NCBI GenBank assembly: GCA_963651465.1 | Contig: CAVJPS010000006.1 | Coordinates: forward strand, 1-46,065 | Length of the DNA: 46,065 nucleotides | Direction: 5' to 3' | From: SUG2458 sp963651465 | GTDB taxonomy: Bacteria > Bacillota_I > Bacilli_A > RFN20 > CAG-826 | Shown: positions 15,529 to 22,911 of the stretch, one piece after another | How the letters are laid out: the number at the start of each line of letters is the position of its first letter | Position numbering within the stretch: position 1 is the stretch's first letter | The notes under the pieces: generated by a model | The model's database searches: none | Seen by the model: only the letters and a program-made list of their open reading frames with translations | Told to the model about the DNA's origin: nothing | Position numbers and translations under genes: made by a program

Positions 15529-17157
15529 ATGATTGACGCAAAATTATTTATTAAAGCCCTAAACGAATTTGAAAAAGAAAAAGGAATTGCTAAAGAAACA
15601 GTTTTACAAGCTTTAAAAGAAGCTATGGAAAAAGGTTTTACAAAACAATTAGGTCAAACTGATGGTATGGATGAAGCTCGTGTTAGAGTTGATATTGACC
15701 CTAAGAAAGCTACAATCCGTATGGTACAAATTAAAAAAGTTGTTGCATCTGATGATGATATTCAAGATGACTTCATGGAAATTGCTTTAGAAGAAACACA
15801 AAATCCAGAATTAAATCCAAATGGTTTAGTTTATCAAGTTGGCGATGATTTTGAAATTGAAGTTCCTTCTGATGAACTTACAAAATTAACTGCTCAAAAC
15901 ATTAAATCAGTTTTAAAGCAAAAATTATCTGAAGCTGAAAAGGCTGCTATTTATGAAGCATTTAAAGATAAGAAAGGTGAAATCATCTCTGGTATTGTTG
16001 AAAAAGTAGATGAACGCTCAACATTTATTAACTTTGGACGTACAAGTGTATATCTACCAGATAAACAAAAAATTAAAGGTGAAACATTCAAACCTGGTGA
16101 TGCTATTTCGGTTTATGTTACTGAAATTAATTCAACAACTAAAGGAGCACAAATTAGTATTTCTCGTACTGATCCAGGCTTCTTAAAACGTTTATTTGAA
16201 CGTGAAATCCACGAAATTTTTGAAGGTACAGTTGTAATTAAAGATATTGCTCGTGAAGCTGGTGACCGTTCTAAAGTTGCTGTATATACAACAGATCCTG
16301 CTGTTGATCCAATCGGTGCATGTATTGGTCAAGGTGGTGCTCGTATTCAAAGTATTTGTAATAATCTTGGAAACGTTAAAGAAAAAGAAAAGATTGATGT
16401 TGTTCAATATTTTGAAAACCCAGCTTTATATATTGCTGAATCATTAAAGCCTGCTAACGTTATTGGTGTTGCTATCTTAAGTAACGAAGAAGGTAATAAG
16501 AAAGCTGTTGCTGTTGTAGAAAACGAACAATTATCACTTGCAATTGGTAAGAAAGGTGTTAATGCTCGTTTAGCTGTTGCTTTAACTCACTGGAATATTG
16601 ATATTAAAGAAACTGACCAAGCATTAAAAGAAGGTATCAACTTTAAAACAATTGAACAAATTAAAGCTGAAGCTGCTCGTGCTGAACGTGTTAGTAATTA
16701 TCAAGAATACGTTGAACCTGAAGCTACTTTTGAAGTAGAAGACGAAGAAGACGTATTACCAGTTGTAGATGTAGCTGATTTCTTTGAAAACGACGAAGTT
16801 GAAAAAGACGTTGAAGAAAATTCAACTGTTGAAACTCCAGTTGTTGAAGAAAACAAAACAGTTCATGTTAAAACAAACATTTCTCTTGATTTCTTAGAAA
16901 AAGGTCTTGAAGAAGAAAAGAAACGTCAAGAAAACAAAGCAAATTACTTAAATAGAAAACGCAATTTCAAAAAAGGTAATGACGAAGATAAAGAAGAAGA
17001 GGATGAAGTAAAACCAGTAGTTGATAAATCAACATATATGAACATCTATACTCAAGAAGAGCTTGATCAAATGGAAGCTGAAGAAGAGGAAGAAGTCAGT
17101 AAATATGATGAAGATATCGATTACGATGAATTCGATTCATACTACGATGAAGACTAA
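15529..17157 (+). CDS. nusA: Transcription termination/antitermination factor NusA with a long acidic tail
   Basis: NusA binds RNA polymerase and nascent RNA and modulates pausing and termination. The N-terminal polymerase-binding domain spans about residues 1-145. The S1 domain (GEIISGIVEKVDERSTFINFG) follows, then KH1 with DPIGACIGQGGARIQSI and KH2 with LAIGKKGVNARLAV, ending near residue 385. The remaining ~155 residues are an unstructured, strongly acidic tail ending in repeated D/E/Y clusters. The B. subtilis protein stops at about 371 residues, so the tail is an extension like those seen in some mollicute-related lineages. The start is fixed by AAGAGGAG. The KH1 loop is GQGG, where B. 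subtilis has a lysine-containing GxKG. Confidence 0.95.
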   Translation: MIDAKLFIKALNEFEKEKGIAKETVLQALKEAMEKGFTKQLGQTDGMDEARVRVDIDPKKATIRMVQIKKVVASDDDIQDDFMEIALEETQNPELNPNGLVYQVGDDFEIEVPSDELTKLTAQNIKSVLKQKLSEAEKAAIYEAFKDKKGEIISGIVEKVDERSTFINFGRTSVYLPDKQKIKGETFKPGDAISVYVTEINSTTKGAQISISRTDPGFLKRLFEREIHEIFEGTVVIKDIAREAGDRSKVAVYTTDPAVDPIGACIGQGGARIQSICNNLGNVKEKEKIDVVQYFENPALYIAESLKPANVIGVAILSNEEGNKKAVAVVENEQLSLAIGKKGVNARLAVALTHWNIDIKETDQALKEGINFKTIEQIKAEAARAERVSNYQEYVEPEATFEVEDEEDVLPVVDVADFFENDEVEKDVEENSTVETPVVEENKTVHVKTNISLDFLEKGLEEEKKRQENKANYLNRKRNFKKGNDEDKEEEDEVKPVVDKSTYMNIYTQEELDQMEAEEEEEVSKYDEDIDYDEFDSYYDED

Positions 17158-17187
17158 TTAAAAGTCGAAAAAAGGAAGTGAAAGACT

Positions 17188-17451
17188 ATGACAAATAAAA
17201 AGATTCCAATGCGTCGTTGTGTCGCAACAAACGAAATGTGTCCTAAAAAAGATTTATTACGTGTTGTAAAAGACAAAGAAGGTAATTTATTAGTTGATAC
17301 AACTGGTAAAGTTAATGGTCATGGTGCTTATATTAAAAAATCACTTGAGGCGCTTGAAGTTGCTAAAAAGAAGAACTCTTTAGGTCGTGCTTTAGAAACT
17401 TCAATTCCAGATAGTGTTTACGAGGAAATACTTCGTATCATTAATGGATAA
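17188..17451 (+). CDS. rnpM: YlxR/RnpM family RNA-binding protein
   Basis: An 87-residue protein of the YlxR family. The signature PMRRCVATNEMCPKKDLLRVVKD and the following GKVNGHGAYI are the conserved RNA-binding face. The B. subtilis homologue modulates RNase P, hence the newer name RnpM. It lies between nusA and ylxQ as in nearly all Bacillota. The start is set by AAAAGGAAGTG. Its last eight bases overlap the ylxQ start. Confidence 0.9.
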   Translation: MTNKKIPMRRCVATNEMCPKKDLLRVVKDKEGNLLVDTTGKVNGHGAYIKKSLEALEVAKKKNSLGRALETSIPDSVYEEILRIING

Positions 17452-17764
17452 TAAAATTTTACAACTATTAGGTCTAGCACGTAGAGGTGGTAAGATTGTC
17501 TTAGGAGAATCTAATTTACCTTTACTTGCTAAATCTAAACCTATACTTATATTTGTTGCTAATGACGCAAGTGACAATACTAAAAAAAGATGGAAAGATA
17601 AATGTACTTATTACAATAAAGAATATGTTGTCTTTGCATCGAAAAATGATTTTAAATTATATCTTGGATTAGGTAATGTTTCAGTCTTAGGTTTAACTGA
17701 ACCAAACCTTATCGTAAAGGTTCAAGAATTATTAAAGGATGGTGATTATAATGGCACAAAATAA
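17444..17764 (+). CDS. ylxQ: YlxQ, L7Ae/L30e-like ribosomal protein
   Basis: A 106-residue L7Ae/L30e/Gadd45-fold protein. The LGLARRGGKIVLGE N-terminus, the PILIFVANDASDNTKKRW segment and the later SVLGLTEPNLIVKV are characteristic. The family binds kink-turn RNA; its role in Bacillota is uncertain. The ATG at 17444 overlaps the ylxR stop by eight bases and has no good ribosome-binding site of its own, so translation is probably coupled. Its end overlaps infB by 14 bases. Confidence 0.88.
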   Translation: MDNKILQLLGLARRGGKIVLGESNLPLLAKSKPILIFVANDASDNTKKRWKDKCTYYNKEYVVFASKNDFKLYLGLGNVSVLGLTEPNLIVKVQELLKDGDYNGTK

Positions 17765-19598
17765 AAACAACAAGAAAATAAATAATCGTGTTGCTAATGT
17801 ACCGCAAAATAACCGCTCAAACAAGGAACCTGCAACTAAAATTAATGGGGGAGTCTTTACATACACCGGCGATATTACTGTTGGTGAATTTGCTAAAGAA
17901 TTAGGCATTAACGCTACTGATATTATTAAGAAGATGTTAATGCAAGGGGTTATGATGTCAATTAATACTACTTTAACAGATGATATCATTGGAGAACTCT
18001 GTTTAGAGTATGGTTATGACTTTAAAAAAGAAAAAGTTGTTCTTGAAGAAAACTTTGAAGATTTAGAAATAGTTGATGATCCTACTTCGCTTGTTGAAAG
18101 ACCAGCTGTTGTTACTATTATGGGACATGTTGACCATGGTAAAACAACTTTAATTGATACAATTCGTAAATCAAATATTGTATCAACTGAAGCCGGTGCT
18201 ATTACTCAAGCAATTGGTGCTTATCAAAAAGAAATTAAAGGTAAGAAAATTACTTTTATTGATACTCCAGGACATGAAGCATTTACAGCAATGAGAAGCC
18301 GTGGTGCAAGTGTTACTGATATTGTTATTATTGTTGTTGCAGCTGATGATGGTGTTATGCCTCAAACTCGTGAAGCAATTGACCACGCACGTGCTGCTAA
18401 TGTTCCAATTATTGTAGCTGTTAATAAAATTGATAAACCAACAGCAAATGTTGATCGTGTTAAACAAGAATTAATGGCTTTAGAGATTGTTCCAGAAGAA
18501 TGGGGTGGCGACACTATCTTCTGTGAAATTTCTGCAAAACAAGGACTTGGTGTTGATAAATTATTAGAAAACATTCTTCTTGTTTCTGAAATGCAAGAAT
18601 TAAAAGCAAACCCATCACGTTATGCTTATGGTACTGTTTTAGAGGCTTTCTTAGATAAAGGTGAAGGACCTAAAGCTAATATTTTAGTTCAAAATGGTAC
18701 TTTAAATTCTAGTGACTATGTTGTCGTTGGTGCTTCTTATGGTCGTGTAAGAAGAATGACTAATGAATATAAACAAGTATTAAAAGAAGCTTTACCTTCA
18801 ACGCCAGTATCCATTATTGGTTTAAGTGAAGTTCCTGCTGCTGGCGATCATTTTATGGCATTCCCAACAGAAAAACAAGCTCGTGAAATTGCTGAAAAAC
18901 GTAAAGAAGCAAAGACTCAATCAGAACGTGGTGCAAATAATGCTCCTACAACACTTAATGAGTTATATAGTAAAATCCATGAAGGTCAAATGCAACAAGT
19001 TAATGTTATTGTTCGTACAGACGTTCAAGGTTCTGCTGAAGCAATTAAAGCTTCTTTAGAAAAATTAAATAATGAAGAAGTTAAAATTAATATTATTCGT
19101 GCAACGGCAGGTGCTATTACTGAAAGTGACGTCTTACTTGCTACTGCTAGTAATGCTATTATTTATGGTTTCAATGTCCGTCCTGATGCTACAGTTCGTG
19201 CTAAGGCTGAAGAAAATGGTGTTGAAATTCGTTTACACCGTATTATCTATGCTTTAATTGAAGAAATGGAATCAGCTATTAAAGGTATGTTAAAACCTGA
19301 ATTAGTCGAAAAAGTAACTGGTCAAGCTGAAGTTCGTCAATTATTTAAAGTTGGTAAAGTTGGTACTATTGCTGGTTGTATGGTTATCAATGGTTCAATT
19401 AAACAAAAACAAACTGTTCGTTTATTAAGAGACGGAATTGTTGTTTACGAAGGAACACTAAGTTCATTAAAGAGATTCCAAGCTGACGTTAAAGAAGTTA
19501 ATACTGGTTTTGAATGTGGTTTAATGATTGAAAACTTTAATGATGAACACGAAGGTGACATTATTGAAGGTTACGAAATGATTGAAGTAAAAAAATAA
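17751..19598 (+). CDS. infB: Translation initiation factor IF-2
   Basis: The GTPase that brings initiator tRNA to the 30S subunit. The 615 residues make it short: after a basic, Asn-rich 30-residue leader comes one IF2N module (VGEFAKELGINATDIIKKML). The G domain has GHVDHGKTTL (G1), DTPGHEAF (G3), NKID (G4) and SAK (G5). Domains II, III and IV follow to the C-terminus; domain IV includes VGKVGTIAGCMV. Longer proteobacterial IF2 proteins carry extended N-terminal repeats that are missing here. The ATG at 17751 has GGTGAT upstream and encodes the usual MAQ start. It overlaps ylxQ by 14 bases and is 13 bases from rbfA. Confidence 0.96.
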   Translation: MAQNKNNKKINNRVANVPQNNRSNKEPATKINGGVFTYTGDITVGEFAKELGINATDIIKKMLMQGVMMSINTTLTDDIIGELCLEYGYDFKKEKVVLEENFEDLEIVDDPTSLVERPAVVTIMGHVDHGKTTLIDTIRKSNIVSTEAGAITQAIGAYQKEIKGKKITFIDTPGHEAFTAMRSRGASVTDIVIIVVAADDGVMPQTREAIDHARAANVPIIVAVNKIDKPTANVDRVKQELMALEIVPEEWGGDTIFCEISAKQGLGVDKLLENILLVSEMQELKANPSRYAYGTVLEAFLDKGEGPKANILVQNGTLNSSDYVVVGASYGRVRRMTNEYKQVLKEALPSTPVSIIGLSEVPAAGDHFMAFPTEKQAREIAEKRKEAKTQSERGANNAPTTLNELYSKIHEGQMQQVNVIVRTDVQGSAEAIKASLEKLNNEEVKINIIRATAGAITESDVLLATASNAIIYGFNVRPDATVRAKAEENGVEIRLHRIIYALIEEMESAIKGMLKPELVEKVTGQAEVRQLFKVGKVGTIAGCMVINGSIKQKQTVRLLRDGIVVYEGTLSSLKRFQADVKEVNTGFECGLMIENFNDEHEGDIIEGYEMIEVKK

Positions 19599-19611
19599 GT
19601 AGGTGATTTTA

Positions 19612-19977
19612 ATGGCTAATAAAACAGAACGTGTTTCATCTATTATTATGAAGAACATTTCTGACATCATTATGTTTAAAGTAAAAAATCCTAATTTAGG
19701 ATTTATTACTGTAACAGGTTGTGATGTTAGTAGTGACTTTAGTTATGCTAAAGTATATGTATCTTTTTTAGGTAAAAAAGGTGGAGAACCTAGTAAAAGA
19801 TTAGAAGAACTAAATAGTGCAAAAGGCTTTATTCGAAAAGAACTTTCTAAATGTTTAGATATTCATAAAACTCCAGAAATTAGTTTCTATATTGATGATT
19901 CTTTTGATAGAGCTCAAAAGCTTGAAGAATCATTACGTAAAGAACAAGAAGAATTAGATTCAATTCTTAAAAAATAG
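19612..19977 (+). CDS. rbfA: Ribosome-binding factor A
   Basis: A 121-residue KH-like cold-shock factor that binds the 30S subunit during 16S rRNA 5-prime processing. The ERVSSIIMKNISDII start, the ITVTGCDVSSDFSYAKVYVSFLG core and the closing ISFYIDDSFDRAQKLEESL are family hallmarks. The start at 19612 follows GTAGGTGAT. It is the last gene of the rimP operon, closed by a strong terminator. In B. subtilis truB follows directly, while here an opposite-strand gene intervenes. Confidence 0.93.
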   Translation: MANKTERVSSIIMKNISDIIMFKVKNPNLGFITVTGCDVSSDFSYAKVYVSFLGKKGGEPSKRLEELNSAKGFIRKELSKCLDIHKTPEISFYIDDSFDRAQKLEESLRKEQEELDSILKK

Positions 19978-19988
19978 GAAACAAAATA

Positions 19989-20035
19989 AATAGTGTCGCT
20001 TTATTAAGACGACACTATTTTTATTATTTTTATTA
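19989..20035 (+). terminator. Terminator of the rimP-rbfA operon, probably bidirectional
   Basis: A perfect ten-base stem (AATAGTGTCG at 19989-19998 and CGACACTATT at 20010-20019) is followed by TTTATTATTTTT. It also serves the convergent acetyltransferase gene. Confidence 0.9.
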
Positions 20036-20040
20036 GATTA

Positions 20041-20487
20041 TTAAAAGATTTTTTGAAAGTAAATATGAGGGATATTTTCTTCTAAGAATTTATCACCAAT
20101 TGCTTCGTAACCTAACTTAATATAAAAATCTTTTAAATATGCCATGCCATGGAAGTAAATTTTACTGACTGGCATATTTTCTTTTATGTAATTTTCAACA
20201 TATTTAAATAAAGTAGAACCTAGTCCTCCTTTACGAAATTCAGGTAAAACAACAAATCTTCCTAAACGGAAAACATTATTATCCTCTTTAACATATCTAA
20301 TAGTACCTACTGCTACTTCATCAACATATAAAAGAAAATTAGTAGCATCATAATCACTTCCGTCAAACTCATCTAAAAATTCAATGTTCATATTTTTAAC
20401 AAAAGTTTTATAACGAATTGAAACCATTTCTAAGGCTTCTTTTTTAGTATTAACAATTTTAATTTTAATATTGTCTGGTAGTTCCAT
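20041..20487 (-). CDS. GNAT family N-acetyltransferase (ElaA-like)
   Basis: A 148-residue GNAT enzyme. The acetyl-CoA loop is seen in EFRKGGLGSTLFKYV (R-x-x-G-x-G pattern), preceded by the strand RLGRFVVLP. The arrangement with DEFDGSDYDATNFLLY early and KLGYEAIGDKFLEENIPHIYF late resembles ElaA-type acetyltransferases. The substrate is unknown. The ATG at 20487 has an ideal AAGGAG site on the minus strand; a longer frame starting at 20526 would run through that site and is rejected. It sits between rbfA and truB on the opposite strand, so it interrupts an otherwise conserved gene string. Confidence 0.83.
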   Translation of the reverse strand: MELPDNIKIKIVNTKKEALEMVSIRYKTFVKNMNIEFLDEFDGSDYDATNFLLYVDEVAVGTIRYVKEDNNVFRLGRFVVLPEFRKGGLGSTLFKYVENYIKENMPVSKIYFHGMAYLKDFYIKLGYEAIGDKFLEENIPHIYFQKIF

Positions 20488-20515
20488 AATATAAATCTCC
20501 TTTAGTGTTGTATTC

Positions 20516-20544
20516 TTTAAAATCATTACATTTTATATTATAAT
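20516..20544 (+). promoter_or_regulatory. Promoter of truB-ribF
   Basis: TTTAAA (20516-20521), 17 bases, TATAAT (20539-20544). It lies in the short divergent region shared with the acetyltransferase gene. Confidence 0.55.
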
Positions 20545-20570
20545 ATATAAGGAAATTAGGGTGAATCGAT

Positions 20571-21422
20571 ATGCAAGGTATTTTGTTAATAAATAAAGAA
20601 GTTAATATGACATCTCGTGATGTTGTTAATAGACTTTGTAAAATATTAAATACTAAAAAGATAGGTCATACTGGTACCCTTGACCCTTTTGCAGATGGCT
20701 TAATGGTTTGTACAGTTAATAAAGGAACTAAATGTGGTCAATTTTTAGAAGAACAAGAAAAAACTTATGTTGCTACTTTAAAATTAGGTATTGCAACTGA
20801 TTCATTAGATAAAGACGGAAATATAATTGAAGAAAAAGAAGTTCCATATATTGATCAATATATTATATGGGATGTTTTTAAATCTTTTATAGGAGAAATA
20901 GAACAAACTGTTCCTTTATATAGTGCTATAAAAAAAGATGGAAAAAGATTATGTGATTACGCTAGAGAAGGAAATACTGATATTACTTTACCAAGTCGTA
21001 AAATTATAATCAGTGATTTAGCTTTATTAGGATACGATGATACTTCTATATGTTTTAGAGTAACGTGTTCAAAAGGAACTTATATTCGTTCTTTAGGTCA
21101 CGATATTGCCTCAAAGCTAGGTACAGTAGGTCATTTAACTAAATTAAAAAGAACAAGAGTAGGTAATTTTAAAATTGAAGATAGTAAGAAATTAGAAGAA
21201 GTATGTAGTGATGATTTAATTTCAATATATGATGCATTAAGTTCTTCTTTACCTACTTTAGAAGTAGATGATAAAACGGCACTTGATTTAAAAAATGGCA
21301 AACATTTAGTTTTTAAAGATTTGAAAGATAAAGTTTTTATTTGTGATAAAAAGCATAATCCAATTTGTATTATTGAACGTGACCACAATGATGTATATAA
21401 AGTAACAAGAGGTTTGTTTTAA
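20571..21422 (+). CDS. truB: tRNA pseudouridine-55 synthase TruB
   Basis: Converts U55 in the T-loop of tRNAs to pseudouridine. The catalytic aspartate lies in GHTGTLDPFADGLMVC. The VPLYSAIKKDGKRLCDYAREG and GTYIRSLGHDIASKLGTVGHLTKLKRTRVGNF segments are the conserved RNA-binding and active-site motifs. The 283 residues are typical of Bacillota TruB, including a small C-terminal domain. The start at 20571 follows TAGGGTGA. One base separates its stop codon from the ribF start. Confidence 0.95.
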   Translation: MQGILLINKEVNMTSRDVVNRLCKILNTKKIGHTGTLDPFADGLMVCTVNKGTKCGQFLEEQEKTYVATLKLGIATDSLDKDGNIIEEKEVPYIDQYIIWDVFKSFIGEIEQTVPLYSAIKKDGKRLCDYAREGNTDITLPSRKIIISDLALLGYDDTSICFRVTCSKGTYIRSLGHDIASKLGTVGHLTKLKRTRVGNFKIEDSKKLEEVCSDDLISIYDALSSSLPTLEVDDKTALDLKNGKHLVFKDLKDKVFICDKKHNPICIIERDHNDVYKVTRGLF

Positions 21423-21423
21423 T

Positions 21424-22329
21424 ATGGAAATAATAGATTTAGATATTAATAAAGATTATACATTATCAAATGATTATGTTTTATGTCTTGGTATGTTTGA
21501 TGGAGTTCATATAGGTCACCAAGAACTTTTTAAATTAGCAAAGAAAGAAAATAAAAAAATTGCTGTTTTAACATTCAAGAATAGCCCTAAATCACTATTC
21601 CTGAAACGTGAAGATAAATTAGTTACTCCTGTTAATGAAAGATTAGAATTATTTAATAATTTAGATATTGATATAGTATTAATAAAAGGATTCACATTAG
21701 AATTTGCATCAATATCTGCTATTTCGTTTATTAATAATTTTTTAAAAGTTTTAAATCCTTACAAGATTGTAGTTGGAGATGATTATAGCTTTGGAAAAGA
21801 CGCAAAAGGTAATATTTCATTATTAAAGGAATATTTTAATATTGAAGTGGCTCCTAAAGTAGAAATAAACAATCAAAAAGTATCAACTACTCAAATTATT
21901 AAAGATTTAGAAAATGGTAATATAAGCGAAGTTAATACTTTATTAGGTCGTTTTTATAAAATAAATGGTAACGTTACTAAAGGTTACCAAAATGGAAGAA
22001 CAATCGGTTTTCCAACTGCAAATATTATTCCTATCGATAATTATTTTTTACCAAAAGATGGTGTTTATATCGGTAAAGTTAAAATTGATAATACCTTTTA
22101 TAAAGCAATGATTAATATAGGAAAACATCCTACTATTAAAGAATTAAAAGAATCTATAATAGAAGTTCATATTATTGATTTTAATGAAAATATATATGAA
22201 AAGAATGTTGAAGTATATTTTATTTCATTTTTAAGAGAAGAAAAGAAATTTAATACTTTTGATGAACTTAAAAAAGAATTAGAAAAAAACGTTAAAGAAA
22301 CAATCACTTATTTAGAAAAAGTGCGATAA
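21424..22329 (+). CDS. ribF: Bifunctional riboflavin kinase / FAD synthetase RibF
   Basis: A 301-residue enzyme that phosphorylates riboflavin to FMN and adenylates FMN to FAD. The N-terminal FAD synthetase domain has GMFDGVHIGHQELF and the later STTQIIKDLENGN. The C-terminal riboflavin kinase domain has KGYQNGRTIGFPTANI, the substrate-binding loop, and MINIGKHPTI. It lies one base after truB with an AGAGG site inside the truB end, so the two are coupled. Its stop codon is in the terminator hairpin. Confidence 0.94.
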   Translation: MEIIDLDINKDYTLSNDYVLCLGMFDGVHIGHQELFKLAKKENKKIAVLTFKNSPKSLFLKREDKLVTPVNERLELFNNLDIDIVLIKGFTLEFASISAISFINNFLKVLNPYKIVVGDDYSFGKDAKGNISLLKEYFNIEVAPKVEINNQKVSTTQIIKDLENGNISEVNTLLGRFYKINGNVTKGYQNGRTIGFPTANIIPIDNYFLPKDGVYIGKVKIDNTFYKAMINIGKHPTIKELKESIIEVHIIDFNENIYEKNVEVYFISFLREEKKFNTFDELKKELEKNVKETITYLEKVR

Positions 22330-22350
22330 TATCGTACTTTTTATTATTTT
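22316..22350 (+). terminator. Terminator overlapping the end of ribF
   Basis: AAAGTGCGAT (22318-22327) pairs with ATCGTACTTT (22331-22340) with one G-U, followed by a T-rich tract. The TAA of ribF lies at the loop. Confidence 0.78.
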
Positions 22351-22380
22351 ACTTATACAAATACATTAAACAAAAAAATA

Positions 22381-22432
22381 TTGGCAATTATTTATAAAAA
22401 TATATTGCAATTATTTATAAATATGTTAATAT
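22381..22432 (+). promoter_or_regulatory. rpsO promoter region with a tandem imperfect repeat
   Basis: TTGCAA (22405-22410), 16 bases, TAATAT (22427-22432). The segment at 22381-22404 (starting TTGGCAATTATTTATAAA) is repeated nearly exactly at 22405-22424 (TTGCAATTATTTATAAAT), which duplicates the -35 neighbourhood. Confidence 0.45.
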
Positions 22433-22436
22433 TTAC

Positions 22437-22500
22437 TTGCGACTTATTCTTGGTCTAACGACGACTCCGACGTTTCACTAGGATTAAGTTAAGAAATTAA
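22437..22500 (+). promoter_or_regulatory. rpsO leader (S15 autoregulatory RNA of the Bacillota type)
   Basis: CTTATTCTTGG (22443-22453) pairs with CTAGGATTAAG (22478-22488) with two G-U pairs and one mismatch. Inside are TCTAACGACGACTCCGACGTTT and a small AACG/CGTT hairpin. Position, sequence and shape match the leader with which S15 represses its own translation in Bacillus and Geobacillus. The identity rests on recall of that family. Confidence 0.65.
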
Positions 22501-22517
22501 ATAGGAGGATAAAGAAA

Positions 22518-22787
22518 ATGGCTTTAACAAAAACTGAAAAAGCTGAATTAGTCAAAAAATTCGGTAAGAATGAAAAAGACACAGGTTCAACTGAAGTTCA
22601 AGTTGCTATCTTAACAGCTGAAATCAAAAATTTAACAGCTCACTTAAAGTATCATATCCACGACAATTCTTCACGTCGTAGCTTAATGATCTTAGTTGGT
22701 CAACGCCGTTCTTTACTTGATTACTTAGATGGTAAAGATCACGAAGCTTATGTTAAATTAATTCAAGCTTTAGGAATTAGAAAGTAA
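22518..22787 (+). CDS. rpsO: 30S ribosomal protein S15 (uS15)
   Basis: The 89-residue small-subunit protein that binds the 16S rRNA central domain. The KFGKNEKDTGSTEVQVAILTAEI and HIHDNSSRRSLMILVGQRRSLLDYL segments are near-universal. The start is set by ATAGGAGGA. It has its own promoter, leader and terminator and precedes pnp, the conserved arrangement. Confidence 0.97.
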   Translation: MALTKTEKAELVKKFGKNEKDTGSTEVQVAILTAEIKNLTAHLKYHIHDNSSRRSLMILVGQRRSLLDYLDGKDHEAYVKLIQALGIRK

Positions 22788-22798
22788 TTTTAAGATTA

Positions 22799-22824
22799 AA
22801 ATCACCTTTATTAGGTGATTTTTT
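22799..22824 (+). terminator. Terminator after rpsO
   Basis: AATCACCT (22800-22807), loop TTTAT, AGGTGATT (22813-22820), then Ts. It separates rpsO from pnp, probably with partial read-through. Confidence 0.85.
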
Positions 22825-22867
22825 CTTTATTTTTAAACATTTTAATATTTATTATTAAGTATTTCTA

Positions 22868-22886
22868 AAAAGTATGTTATACTTTT
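22868..22886 (+). promoter_or_regulatory. Hairpin/palindrome in the pnp leader
   Basis: AAAAGTAT (22868-22875), GTT, ATACTTTT (22879-22886). It contains TATACT (22878-22883), a possible -10 box, but no convincing -35 box is seen. PNPase leaders of other bacteria carry RNase-processed hairpins; whether this one is processed is unknown. Confidence 0.3.
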
Positions 22887-22911
22887 GACGTTAAATAAAA
22901 GGAGAAAATAT

